From: Streptomyces asoensis
Lineage (GTDB): Bacteria > Actinomycetota > Actinomycetes > Streptomycetales > Streptomycetaceae
Assembly (NCBI RefSeq): GCF_016860545.1
Contig: NZ_BNEB01000002.1
Coordinates: forward strand, 2,046,001 to 2,110,000
DNA: 64,000 nt
Direction: 5' to 3'
The notes under the pieces were generated by a model that ran no database searches, was not told the DNA's origin, and was given only the letters and a program-made list of their open reading frames with translations. Position 1 is the stretch's first letter; every line of letters starts with the position of its first letter. This document shows, in pieces, positions 1 through 8,472 of this stretch. The translations under genes and the position numbers were made by a program.

Positions 1-268
1 TGTCTCCTGGTGGCCCTCGGCTCATTTCCAGGACACCTCTGTGCGCGGGGGCTGGGCAGGGGCCGAAAGGCCCTGCTGCTCGGCCGGGGGACCCATGCCC
101 CGCGCTCCGGTCGGCCCGTCGCGGTCGTGCCCCGGATGTCGGGCCGGGCCATCCGGGATCGGACCGGAAACCGGCCATCAGGGACCTTCGGCCCATGCCA
201 CGGACTCGGCCGTGTCCGAGACTGAACCAGGATGGGGGAAGGGACCAGCGACCGCTGGAGGCCGATCC
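1..268. other. Upstream region of the first gene; no gene seen
   Basis: Open frames cross this stretch, but they have arginine/proline-rich compositions typical of GC-rich non-coding frames. The useful content is a possible dormancy-regulator box at 181-194 and the ribosome binding site GGAGG at 257-261 for the gene starting at 269. Confidence 0.5.
181..194. promoter_or_regulatory. Possible DosR/OsdR-type box
   Basis: GGGACCTTCGGCCC is an imperfect dyad (GGGACC / GGCCC around TTC). It resembles the core of the mycobacterial DosR box, whose consensus centres on GGGACT-WWAGTCCC. It lies about 75 bp before the start of an Rv1733c-like gene, a family under DosR control in Mycobacterium. Such a site can arise by chance in GC-rich DNA, so the assignment rests on the gene content downstream. 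Confidence 0.35.
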
Positions 269-874
269 ATGGACGCGCAAGGCCCGCCGAACACATCGGG
301 TTCGCCCTCGCCGCGCAGTGAGCACGGACTGCCGGGCGTCAATCCGCTGAGGCGTCCGTCCGACAGTTTCGAGTCGTGGTTCCGCCGCATCCTGCTGACC
401 CTCCTGGTCGTGGGGCTGCCGGTCGTCGCCTACACAACGGGAACGACTGCGTACGAGGCGTCCATGCACGCCGTCCGGGCCCAGGCGGCGCAACGGCACG
501 AGGTCGTGGCCCGGCTGACCGCGGACGTCGAGCGAAACCACAACGCGGCGAAGCAGTCGGCGCAGGTCAGCTGGACCGACGCGGCCGGAGTCGTACGGAC
601 CGGAACCGCCCTGGCGGATCCGGGAACGACGAAGGGCACCCCCTTGCACGTGTGGGTGAGCCGGAACGGAACCGTCACCGGCCCGCCCATGAGCACACTC
701 AACGCGAAGAGCACCGGATGGGTGGCGGGCGGTGCGGCGGCGTACGGCATGGCTCTCGGGATCTACGGACTCCGGGTGGGCACGCGTCTGCTGCTGGACC
801 GCAGAAGGTACGCGCAATGGGACGCCGAGTGGGAGCGAGCGGAGCCGCTGTGGTCGGCGCGCTTTCGCCGGTGA
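269..874 (+). CDS. Rv1733c-family two-helix membrane protein
   Basis: This is a 201-residue protein with a short cytoplasmic N-terminus containing the NPLRRPSD motif (about residues 25-32). TM1 is at 41-57 (ILLTLLVVGLPVVAY), followed by an extracellular domain of about 95 residues and TM2 at about 151-170. That topology and the N-terminal NPLRR motif are typical of the Rv1733c family, whose mycobacterial members are induced in hypoxic dormancy; the biochemical role is unknown. I chose the ATG at 269 because GGAGG lies 7 bp upstream. The frame stays open back to 41, but the extra residues look non-coding. The nicotinate phosphoribosyltransferase gene follows 42 bp later and may share its transcript. 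Confidence 0.75.
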   Translation: MDAQGPPNTSGSPSPRSEHGLPGVNPLRRPSDSFESWFRRILLTLLVVGLPVVAYTTGTTAYEASMHAVRAQAAQRHEVVARLTADVERNHNAAKQSAQVSWTDAAGVVRTGTALADPGTTKGTPLHVWVSRNGTVTGPPMSTLNAKSTGWVAGGAAAYGMALGIYGLRVGTRLLLDRRRYAQWDAEWERAEPLWSARFRR

Positions 875-916
875 GTCGGCACTGGACGCGGCGCGCAAGC
901 CGAGGAGGTTGCACTC

Positions 917-2263
917 ATGTCGGACGCGACGACCACCGACCTGTACGAAGTCACGATGGCCATGTCCTACCTGCGTGAGGGGATGACCGCCCCGGCCACG
1001 TTCAGCCTTTTCGTCCGCGATCTGCCTCCGGGGCGCGGCTTCCTGATCGCGGCCGGGACGGAGTCCGCGCTGGACCACCTGTCCGGCTTGCGGGTCGGTC
1101 CCGAGGACGTCGACGCCTTCGCCTCGGCCCTGCACCGGCCGCCGGCAGACCTCGAGCCGCTGCTCGGCATGGAGTTCACCGGCCGGGTGCGCGCGGTGCC
1201 GGAGGGGAGAGTGGTACTTGCGGGCGAGCCGCTGCTGGAGGTGACGGCGCCGCTGCCGCAAGCGCAACTGGTGGAGACGTATGTGCTGAGCCTGCTCAGC
1301 CATCAGACGGCGATCGCCTCGAAGGCCGTGCGCTGTGTGCTCGCCGCGGCGGGTCACCCGGTGGTGGACTTCTCCCTGCGGCGCGCTCACGGCCCACAGG
1401 CCGGATTCCAGGCGGCTCGCCTCGGCGCACTGACCGGTTTCGCCGGAACCAGCAACGTGGCCGCGGCGACCGCCCTCGGCATACCGGCCGTCGGCACCAT
1501 GGCCCACTCCTACGTGGAGGCGTTCGCCTCCGAGGACGACGCGTTCCGCGCCTTCGCCCGCTGCCACCCGGGCCCCGTGACCCTGCTGGTCGACACCTAC
1601 GACACCGAGGAGGGAGTCCGTCTCGCGGCACGCGTCCTGCGGGACCTGGACCGGGGGCCCGGCAGCGCCGTACGGCTGGACAGCGGCGACCTCGCGGTCC
1701 TCGCCGCCCGTGCACGGACGATCCTCGACGGGGCCGCCCTGCCGGATGTGCGGATCGTCGCCAGCGGCGGCCTCGACGAGTACGCCGTGGACGACCTGGT
1801 GCGCTCCGGGGCACCGATCGACACCTACGCCGTCGGCACGCGCGTCGGAGTGGCGGCGGACGCACCGTATCTGGACTCCGCCTACAAGATGGTGCAGTTC
1901 GACGGCCGTCCGGTCATGAAGCTGTCATCGGCGAAGGTCACCTCACCCGGTCCCAAGCAGGTGTACCGCCGGCCCGGCCGGCCGGACGTGATCGCTCTCG
2001 CGGACGAGCCGGCACCGGACGGTGGCGTCGCGCTGCTCGAGACGGTCATGGACAAGGGCCGGCGCACCGCTGAGCCGGCCGCCCTGGAGCAGTCCCGGGC
2101 GAGGTGTGCCGCCGACCTGGCCGGTCTGCCGTCCGCGGCCCTGCGGATCCGGAATCCGGTCGCACCCCGAGCCATGACCTCCGAGCGGCTGGACGCGCTC
2201 ACTGCCCGCGTCCGGCAGGGCATCGAGGACCTCGCATCACATCGTTCGGTATTGCAGCCATGA
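917..2263 (+). CDS. pncB: Nicotinate phosphoribosyltransferase
   Basis: The 448-residue enzyme converts nicotinate, PRPP and ATP to nicotinate mononucleotide in the Preiss-Handler NAD salvage pathway in the cytosol. The N-terminus has the family signature TDLYEVTMAMSYLREG. The GTMAHSYVEAF segment carries the conserved histidine region, and ASGGLDEY and IDTYAVGTRVG form the phosphate-binding barrel end. Length is normal. GAGGAGG at 902-908 sets the ATG start. It sits between an Rv1733c-like and an Rv1738-like gene; mycobacterial pncB2 is also a DosR-regulon member. This suggests a salvage enzyme for low-oxygen or non-growing cells rather than the housekeeping copy, which is an inference from context. 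Confidence 0.93.
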   Translation: MSDATTTDLYEVTMAMSYLREGMTAPATFSLFVRDLPPGRGFLIAAGTESALDHLSGLRVGPEDVDAFASALHRPPADLEPLLGMEFTGRVRAVPEGRVVLAGEPLLEVTAPLPQAQLVETYVLSLLSHQTAIASKAVRCVLAAAGHPVVDFSLRRAHGPQAGFQAARLGALTGFAGTSNVAAATALGIPAVGTMAHSYVEAFASEDDAFRAFARCHPGPVTLLVDTYDTEEGVRLAARVLRDLDRGPGSAVRLDSGDLAVLAARARTILDGAALPDVRIVASGGLDEYAVDDLVRSGAPIDTYAVGTRVGVAADAPYLDSAYKMVQFDGRPVMKLSSAKVTSPGPKQVYRRPGRPDVIALADEPAPDGGVALLETVMDKGRRTAEPAALEQSRARCAADLAGLPSAALRIRNPVAPRAMTSERLDALTARVRQGIEDLASHRSVLQP

Positions 2264-2275
2264 GGAGTGAAGGCG

Positions 2276-2563
2276 ATGACGCACACATCGGAATGGAAGG
2301 TCCGTTTCCACCTCTTCGAGGACGACGACGGAACGACGAAGGCCCATCTGGTGCTGGACACCGGCACCGCGGAGCTCAGCGGCCGCGGGTCCGCGCACTG
2401 CCATCCCCGGGACCGCAACGTCCCGGAGATCGGTGACGAGTTGGCGGCAGGCCGTGCGCTGAACGACCTGGCGGGGCAACTGCTGCGAGCCGCCGAGCGC
2501 GATATCGAGGGAGTGGGCGCGACCCGGCCCGACAGGCGCGAGACCGCTGCCTGGTCCCTGTGA
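2276..2563 (+). CDS. DUF1876 (Rv1738-like) protein
   Basis: A 95-residue protein with the DUF1876 pattern: WKVRFHLFEDDDGTTKAHLVL, then GRGSAHCHPRDRNVPEIGDELA and a C-terminal helix with LRAAERDIEGV. Mycobacterial Rv1738, of the same family, is strongly induced by hypoxia and resembles ribosome hibernation factors in fold; its role is unproven. The ATG at 2276 has GAGGAG 8 bp upstream. The in-frame GTG at 2267 lies inside that binding site and is rejected. The gene begins 12 bp after pncB and is probably co-transcribed with it. Confidence 0.8.
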   Translation: MTHTSEWKVRFHLFEDDDGTTKAHLVLDTGTAELSGRGSAHCHPRDRNVPEIGDELAAGRALNDLAGQLLRAAERDIEGVGATRPDRRETAAWSL

Positions 2564-2880
2564 CCCCGCACGAGGAGCAGCGATGGCACACGCACAAGGG
2601 GCCGGGCCGTCGGCCGAGTTCACCCGGGCGACCCCTCGTCGTCGCAAGCGGACGGTGCCGTCACGCACCGTCGGCCCCCGTAGAGGGAACGCGAGGGCAC
2701 GGGACAGCGTCGCCGTCGGCACGGTGGGCCGCGCAGCGAGTCGCAGGCCGGGTCGTTGTCGCTCAGGATGGAGAGAGAGTCGGAGGGCTCGACCGGTCTC
2801 GCCTCTCGGGGCGCAGCGGTACGCCGAGCGGCCGCGTGCCGCTGTGATGTCACCACGTCGCGCGGAGAAGGGAAGAAGCC
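2564..2880. other. 317-bp intergenic region
   Basis: No convincing gene. A frame open from 2583 into the next gene encodes an arginine-rich, low-complexity product without family features. The last bases hold the purine-rich ribosome binding site for the phosphofructokinase gene. I saw no strong terminator hairpin. Confidence 0.5.
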
Positions 2881-3906
2881 ATGCGGGTGGGAGTACTGAC
2901 CGGCGGCGGTGACTGTCCCGGCCTCAACGCCGTGATCCGCAGCGTCGTCCGCAAGGGCGTCCAGGAATACGGTTTCGACTTCGTCGGTCTGCGCGACGGG
3001 TGGCTCGGTGCGCTCCGTGGCCATGTCGTGCCCCTCGACGTCGCGAGCGTGCGCGGGATCCTGCCACGGGGAGGCACCGTTCTCGGTTCGTCTCGCACCA
3101 ATCCGTTCAAGCACGACGACGGACCGCGGCGCATAGAGGACACCCTCGCGGCACACGGGATCGACGCACTCGTCGTGATCGGTGGTGAGGACACGCTGGG
3201 GGCGGCCGGTGAGCTGAGCCGCCGGGGTCTGCGCCTCGTCGGCGTGCCGAAGACCATCGACAACGACGTGGCGGGCACCGACTACACCTTCGGATTCGAC
3301 ACCGCCGTCGGCATCGCCACCGAAGCCATCGACCGTCTGCACACCACCGCGGAATCGCACATGCGGGCCCTGGTGGTCGAGGTGATGGGGAGGCATTCGG
3401 GGTGGATCGCCCTGCACGCCGGAGTCGCGGGTGGCGCCAACGTGATCCTCGTCCCGGAGCGACCGTTCGACATCGAGCAGGTCTGTGCGTGGGTGCAGAG
3501 CCGATTCAGGTTCAACTACGCGCCGATCGTCGTCGTTGCCGAGGGAGCCGTACCCAAAGAGGGGCAGATGGTCCTGAAGGACCGGTCGCGGGACGAGTAC
3601 GGCCATGTGCGGCTGTCCGGCATCGGCGAGTGGCTGGCCCTGGAGATCGCGCGGCGGACCGGCAAGGACGCCCGCACCACGGTCCTCGGCTACATCCAGC
3701 GCGGCGGCTCACCGAGCGCATTCGACCGATGGCTCGCCACGCGCTTCGGCCTGCACGCCGTGGACGCCGTCAAGGACGGCGATTTCGGCACGATGACGGC
3801 CCTTCGGGGAACACAGATCGTCCGCGTTCCCCTTCCCGACGCCCATACCGGCACCAAGGTGGTGGACGACTCGCTCTACGACGAGTTCGAGGTGTTCTTC
3901 GGCTGA
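2881..3906 (+). CDS. pfkA: 6-phosphofructokinase (group III, actinobacterial type)
   Basis: The 341-residue enzyme phosphorylates fructose 6-phosphate to fructose 1,6-bisphosphate in glycolysis. Visible motifs are the N-terminal GGGDCPGLN nucleotide loop, GGEDTLG (donor site), the catalytic PKTIDND, the substrate-site MGRHSGWIA, and C-terminal GYIQRGGSPSAFDR. The GGED plus PKTIDND combination marks the family containing both the ATP-dependent Streptomyces PfkA and the PPi-dependent Amycolatopsis enzyme, so donor choice cannot be settled from motifs alone; ATP is the better guess for Streptomyces. A purine-rich binding site precedes the ATG. It ends 7 bp before the convergent formate dehydrogenase gene. 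Its place beside dormancy-type genes suggests a conditional isoenzyme. Confidence 0.92.
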   Translation: MRVGVLTGGGDCPGLNAVIRSVVRKGVQEYGFDFVGLRDGWLGALRGHVVPLDVASVRGILPRGGTVLGSSRTNPFKHDDGPRRIEDTLAAHGIDALVVIGGEDTLGAAGELSRRGLRLVGVPKTIDNDVAGTDYTFGFDTAVGIATEAIDRLHTTAESHMRALVVEVMGRHSGWIALHAGVAGGANVILVPERPFDIEQVCAWVQSRFRFNYAPIVVVAEGAVPKEGQMVLKDRSRDEYGHVRLSGIGEWLALEIARRTGKDARTTVLGYIQRGGSPSAFDRWLATRFGLHAVDAVKDGDFGTMTALRGTQIVRVPLPDAHTGTKVVDDSLYDEFEVFFG

Positions 3907-3913
3907 CCCGTGT

Positions 3914-6613
3914 TCAGCCCCGCGGATCGACCTCGATACGCACAGCGGTGACCTTGTATTCCGGGCACGACGTGACGGTGTCCGCGTGGTCGGAGGTGAG
4001 ACGGTTCACTCCGCTCGCCGGGAAGTGGAAGGAGCTGAACACCTGACCCGGTGAGGTCTGTTCGCCGACGCGGGCGATGAGCCGGGCCCGGCCGTGGCGG
4101 CTCTCCACGATGAGCCGTGCACCGTTTCGTACCGCGTAGCGGGCGGCGTCGTCGGGGTGCAGGTCGAGATGGTCGACGGGATCGAGCGCGAGGTTGCCGC
4201 CACGACGGGTCATGCTGCCGGAGTTGTAGTGCGCCCAGCGCCGTCCGGTGACCAGGAGCAGGGGGAAGTCGGCGTCGGGTTGCTCACCCGGCGGGAGGTA
4301 GGGCGCCGTGGTGAGGTGAGCCAGCCCGTCCGGTGTGGCGAACCGCTCCGCGTACAGTTTGCTCTCCCCCGGGTGACCGGGGTGAGGGCAGGGCCAGGGC
4401 ACGGCGCCCTCCCGGTCCAGCCGTTCATGGGAGAGACCCGCGAACATGGGCGCGACCCGCCCGCATTCGGACAAGGCGTGGGCCGGAGTGGGGCACCCCA
4501 GGTCCGTTCCCATCGCGGCGGCGACGGCACGGACGATGTCGAAGTCGCTCCGCGTCTCACCCGGCGCGGGCACGGCGGGGCGGACCCGTTGAAATCTGCG
4601 GTCGAAGTTGACGAAGGTGCCGTCCTTCTCCAGCCATGACGTGGCCGGCAGGACGACATCGCAGTGGCGGGCCGTCTCCGACAGGAAGAGTTCGTTGCAC
4701 ACGACGAGCGGACACGCCCTGAGGGCCTCCGCCACCCGGTCGCTGTCGGGGTCGGTGGCACAGACGTCCTCGCCGATGATCCACAGCGCCCGCAGTTCCC
4801 CGGCCCGCGCGGCGGCGAACATGTCCGGGATCCTCAGGCCCGGGCGGTCCGGGACCCGGCCACCCCACACCGCTTCCGCCCGGGACCTCGCGCCAGGGTC
4901 GGTGACCTTCCCGTAGCCGGGCAGCAGGTCGGGCAGGGCGCCCATGTCCGAGGCCCCCTGGACGTTGTTCTGGCCACGCAGCGGATTGATGCCGTACCCG
5001 CGGTCGGTGCCGACGGCGCCGCGCAGGATCGCCAGGTTGGCCAAGGAACGCACACCGTCCGTGCCGTGCAGATGCTCGGTGACGCCGAGCCCGTACACGA
5101 TGGCCGGCCGCTCCGCCCTGCCGTACAGTCGCGCGGCGGCGACCAGGTCCTCGGCAGGTACTCCGGTGATCGCCGAGACCCGGTCGGGCGGGTAGTCCTC
5201 CAGCAGCGCGGTGAGTTCCGGCAGACCGGTGGCCCGCTCGCGCAGGAAGTCCTCGTCGGCCAGTCCTTCGGCGAGCAGAATGTGGGCGAGCCCGTGGAAG
5301 AGCGCGACGTTCGTGCCGGGCCGCGGTCTCAGATGTGCGTCGGCGTGGAGGGCGAGTCCCACCGCGCGGGGGTCGGCGACGATCAGTCCGGCTCCGCCGT
5401 GCAGTACACGCCGCAGGAGGCGAGCGCCGACCACCGGATGGGCTTCGACGGGATTGGCGCCGACCACGAGCAGGCAGTCGGACTGCTCCACGTCGTCGAA
5501 GCTGTCGGTACCCCCGGAGAGCCCGAGGGAGGCGGTGAGTCCGGCGGCGGAGGGGGAGTGGCACAGCCGCGAGCAGTTGTCGATGTTGTTGGTTCCGACG
5601 ACGGTCCGCATGAACTTCTGGACGAGGTAGTTCTCCTCGTTGGTGGCGCGGGCCGAGGAGATGGCTGCCACGCAGTCGGCGCCGCCGCCCGTGACGGCCG
5701 CACGCAACCCGCGTGCGACCTGGCCGATCGCCTCCTCCCAGGGCACCGGTTCGAGGCGGCCGTCACGCCGCAGCAGAGGCTGGGCAAGCCGTTCGGGGGA
5801 GGTGAGATAGCCGTGTGCGAAACGCCCTTTCACACAGGCGTGTCCCTGGTTGACGGGGCCGTCCCGGGCAGGGAGGACGGCCGTGACCTCGCCGTCGGAG
5901 GTCACGACGTCCAGGGCGCAGCCGACGCCGCAGTATCCGCACGTCGTGCGCGTCGCGGCTCGCCGGTGGCCGGAGGTGAGCCCGCGCCCCCGCCCGGCTT
6001 CGGTGAGCGCGCCGGTGGGGCAGGTGTCCACGCAACCGCCGCAGGACACGCAGTCCGACTGCGCCCAGGGCCCGCCGTTTCCGGGAGCGACCACGGTGTC
6101 GGCGCCCCGGCCGGTCAAGGTCAGGGCGAAGGTGCCCTGCACCTCCGCGCACATGCGCACGCACCGCCCGCAGGCGATGCACAGGTCCCGGTCCAGATGC
6201 ACGTAGGGGTGGGAGTGGTCGACGCCGCGGCCTCCGCCGGCCTGTGCCGCGTCGGGGCCGATGCCCAGTGACCGGCAGAGCTCGGCCAGTTCGCCGGGGT
6301 TTTCGGCGGTGAGGGCGCGGGGCGGCAGGGCGCCGGCGATGAGCTCCACCGTGTCCCGGCGCAGATGCCACAGGTAGTCGGCGGCCGCCTCGATGCGCAT
6401 CCCCGAGACGGCCGGGGTCACGCAGGCCGCCACGACGGCGCCGTCGGCCCGCACCAGACAGGTCCGGCAGGATCCGGCCGGGCTCAGCCGGTCGTCGGAG
6501 CAGAGCGCGGGAAGCTCGACCCCGGCGACCCGTACCGCCGTGAGCAGGGGGACCCCCTCGGGAACGGCGACGCTCCTGCCGTCGACCTCGACTTCGATGT
6601 CGCCGCCGGTCAT
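3914..6613 (-). CDS. NAD-dependent formate dehydrogenase, molybdopterin catalytic subunit
   Basis: An 899-residue large subunit that oxidises formate to CO2. Domain order: an N-terminal [2Fe-2S] ferredoxin fold (residues about 1-80, cysteines in LCSD and SCRTC); ferredoxin-like 4Fe-4S motifs (LCIACGRCVRMC, DCVSCGGCVDTCP); the CGYCGVGC cluster motif opening the molybdopterin domain; SRLCHSPSAAGL with the Mo-ligating Cys (Cys rather than selenocysteine); and a C-terminal dinucleotide-binding domain. Length and order match soluble FdsA/FdhF-type enzymes. The ATG at 6613 overlaps the stop of the upstream NuoF-type gene (ATGA); a longer open frame to 6733 is rejected. No fdhD or Mo-cofactor gene lies in the window. 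Confidence 0.93.
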   Translation of the reverse strand: MTGGDIEVEVDGRSVAVPEGVPLLTAVRVAGVELPALCSDDRLSPAGSCRTCLVRADGAVVAACVTPAVSGMRIEAAADYLWHLRRDTVELIAGALPPRALTAENPGELAELCRSLGIGPDAAQAGGGRGVDHSHPYVHLDRDLCIACGRCVRMCAEVQGTFALTLTGRGADTVVAPGNGGPWAQSDCVSCGGCVDTCPTGALTEAGRGRGLTSGHRRAATRTTCGYCGVGCALDVVTSDGEVTAVLPARDGPVNQGHACVKGRFAHGYLTSPERLAQPLLRRDGRLEPVPWEEAIGQVARGLRAAVTGGGADCVAAISSARATNEENYLVQKFMRTVVGTNNIDNCSRLCHSPSAAGLTASLGLSGGTDSFDDVEQSDCLLVVGANPVEAHPVVGARLLRRVLHGGAGLIVADPRAVGLALHADAHLRPRPGTNVALFHGLAHILLAEGLADEDFLRERATGLPELTALLEDYPPDRVSAITGVPAEDLVAAARLYGRAERPAIVYGLGVTEHLHGTDGVRSLANLAILRGAVGTDRGYGINPLRGQNNVQGASDMGALPDLLPGYGKVTDPGARSRAEAVWGGRVPDRPGLRIPDMFAAARAGELRALWIIGEDVCATDPDSDRVAEALRACPLVVCNELFLSETARHCDVVLPATSWLEKDGTFVNFDRRFQRVRPAVPAPGETRSDFDIVRAVAAAMGTDLGCPTPAHALSECGRVAPMFAGLSHERLDREGAVPWPCPHPGHPGESKLYAERFATPDGLAHLTTAPYLPPGEQPDADFPLLLVTGRRWAHYNSGSMTRRGGNLALDPVDHLDLHPDDAARYAVRNGARLIVESRHGRARLIARVGEQTSPGQVFSSFHFPASGVNRLTSDHADTVTSCPEYKVTAVRIEVDPRG

Positions 6614-8295
6614 GACGCCCAGCCCGCCAGCCGCTCTCCGTAAGCGCGGGCGAGACTGCGCACGGCGGCCGGGATGCGCCGCCCGAACGCGCACAGGCTG
6701 GCCTCGGCCAGAATCCGTCCGAGGCGCTCCCATTCAGCGCCGGCCGGCTCATCCGCGGACGCCAGTTGCAGGCCGCGACGTGAGCCCACGCGGCAAGGGG
6801 AACAGGCCCCGCAGCTCTCCGCCGCCGCGAACTGCCAGATGTGCCGCAGCGCGTCGTGCGGGGCGATCCGCTGATCGAAGGCGACCAGCCCGGCATGGCC
6901 GAGTGCGGCGCCCCGGGCCGCGAGTCCGCCACTCGTCAGCGGTACGTCGAGCGCCTCAGCCGTGAGGAAGCCGCCCAGCGGACCGCCGACTTGCAGTGCG
7001 ACGAGCTCGCTTCCGTCCCTCAGCCCGCCTCCCAGGTCCATGACGATCCGGCGCAGCGGGGTGCCCAGCTCGACCTCGTACGCCCCCGGCCGGGCGAACC
7101 GCTCCGACAGGCAGACCAGTTTCGTCCCGGTCTCTTCCCTGACCCCGCGCCGGGCGTAGGTCTCGCCGCCACGGGAGACGATCCAGGGGAGGGAGGCGAG
7201 GGTTTCCACATTGTTGACCACGGTCGGCGCGCCCCACAGACCGTGCCGGGTGGGGTAGGGCGGACGTGGCCTGGCGCAGCCCCGGCCTCCTTCCAGGCTC
7301 GCGATCAGGGCGGTCTCCTCGCCGGCGACGTAGGATCCGGCACCTTGCACCACCTCGACGTCCAGGGCGGTGTCCGTGCCGTGCACGGACCGGCCGAAGT
7401 GCCCGTCGGTGTAGGCCTGCACCACCGCCTGCCTCATCCGCGCCAGCGCCAGCGGATACTCAGAACGGACCAGGACCACACCCTGCCCGGCACGGCACGC
7501 GAAGCACGCCAGGGCCAGACCCTCCAGCACCCGCTCCGGCTCCGCCTCCATCAGAAGCCGGTCGGCGTAGGAGCCGGGATCTCCCTCGTCGCCGTTGGCG
7601 ACGACGACGGTGCCGTGGGCCCGTCCGGCCGCCTCCCACTTCGCGGCCACCCGGAATCCGGCGCCACCACGTCCTCGCAGCCCCGATGCGGCCACCTCCT
7701 GGTGGACCTCGTCCGCCGTGCCCGCCGTGACCACCCGAGGCCAGACCTGCCACGGGGGTTCGCCGGCGACCGTGCCGCCCAGCAGTACGGGGTCACCGGT
7801 GGCGTCGGCTGCCGGGATCACCGGTGCCCGGGGGAGTGCGCGTCCCGCCAACTGCCCGGCCAGCTCCGGGCCCGCGCGCGGTGCGTCACCGTCGAGTGCG
7901 GCAGGAGCCGCGTAGCAGTATCCGAGGCAGCGGACGGCCTGAAGGGAGATCCCGCCGTCCGGCGAGGCCTCGCCCACGGTCACGCCCAGCTCGTGCTCCA
8001 CCTCGGTGGGGTGTGCTCCGGCCCGGGCTGCGAAGCACGCCGTGGCCGTGCAGACGCGGACATGACGGCGCCCGTGCGGGGCGGCGAAGTCCGCGTAGTA
8101 TCCGGCCGGTCCGAGCGCGGCGGCAGCGGGCAGGCCCGTGTCGGCGGCGACGGCCGGAGCCCACGTCTCGGGGTCGTCCGCCGTGAGCGTCCTCGCGCGC
8201 GCCAGTGACTCCATCAGTCGGCGCCCCGGTCGGCCGCGCCGGTCGGCCAGGGCCTGAAACGCGTCATAGCGCTCCGCGGGGCCCTCGGTAACCAC
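6610..8295 (-). CDS. Formate dehydrogenase NAD-reducing subunit (NuoE-NuoF fusion)
   Basis: A 561-residue diaphorase subunit passing electrons from the Mo subunit to NAD+. The N-terminal third is NuoE-like, a thioredoxin-fold [2Fe-2S] domain with VCTATACFAARAG and RCLGYCYAAPA supplying the cysteines. The rest is NuoF-like: GRGGAGFRVAAKW (FMN/NAD site), GAGSYVAGEETALI, and the C-terminal [4Fe-4S] motif ESCGACSPCRVG with a distal Cys in SLCAFG. Fusion of the E and F modules is seen in Fds/Hox-type enzymes. It is translationally coupled to the catalytic subunit by a 4-bp overlap. The region upstream (8296-8394) would hold the operon promoter; I saw no clear operator there. Confidence 0.9.
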   Translation of the reverse strand: MVTEGPAERYDAFQALADRRGRPGRRLMESLARARTLTADDPETWAPAVAADTGLPAAAALGPAGYYADFAAPHGRRHVRVCTATACFAARAGAHPTEVEHELGVTVGEASPDGGISLQAVRCLGYCYAAPAALDGDAPRAGPELAGQLAGRALPRAPVIPAADATGDPVLLGGTVAGEPPWQVWPRVVTAGTADEVHQEVAASGLRGRGGAGFRVAAKWEAAGRAHGTVVVANGDEGDPGSYADRLLMEAEPERVLEGLALACFACRAGQGVVLVRSEYPLALARMRQAVVQAYTDGHFGRSVHGTDTALDVEVVQGAGSYVAGEETALIASLEGGRGCARPRPPYPTRHGLWGAPTVVNNVETLASLPWIVSRGGETYARRGVREETGTKLVCLSERFARPGAYEVELGTPLRRIVMDLGGGLRDGSELVALQVGGPLGGFLTAEALDVPLTSGGLAARGAALGHAGLVAFDQRIAPHDALRHIWQFAAAESCGACSPCRVGSRRGLQLASADEPAGAEWERLGRILAEASLCAFGRRIPAAVRSLARAYGERLAGWAS

Positions 8296-8394
8296 TCCTT
8301 CATCGTGTTGCCGACGGCCGGGGACCGCAATCCGGGCAGTGACGCATCCCGGCGTGCTCCGCTGTGGCTCCTACCGCATTTGACGGTGTGGCCT

Positions 8395-8437
8395 GCCCCG
8401 GGCCGGGCCGACACAGAGGGTCGGTCCGGCCCGGGGC
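8395..8437 (-). terminator. Rho-independent-type hairpin after the DJ-1/PfpI gene
   Basis: A perfect 12-bp inverted repeat (GCCCCGGGCCGG at 8395-8406 with CCGGCCCGGGGC at 8426-8437); the loop itself can extend pairing through GCCGAC/GTCGGT. It lies 36 bp past the end of the leftward gene at 8473-9162. There is no T-run, as is usual for Streptomyces terminators. Confidence 0.7.
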
Positions 8438-8472
8438 GCTCGTGCGCGCGTGGAGCGCGACCGTCTAGGCGG

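Noticed and set aside
2583..2912. Small rightward frame between DUF1876 and pfkA genes
   Set aside because: Arginine-rich product overlapping the pfkA start in another phase; composition of non-coding GC-rich DNA.
4664..6271. Rightward open frame opposite the formate dehydrogenase catalytic subunit
   Set aside because: Antisense of a protein with complete iron-sulphur and molybdopterin motifs; no domain is recognisable in the rightward reading.
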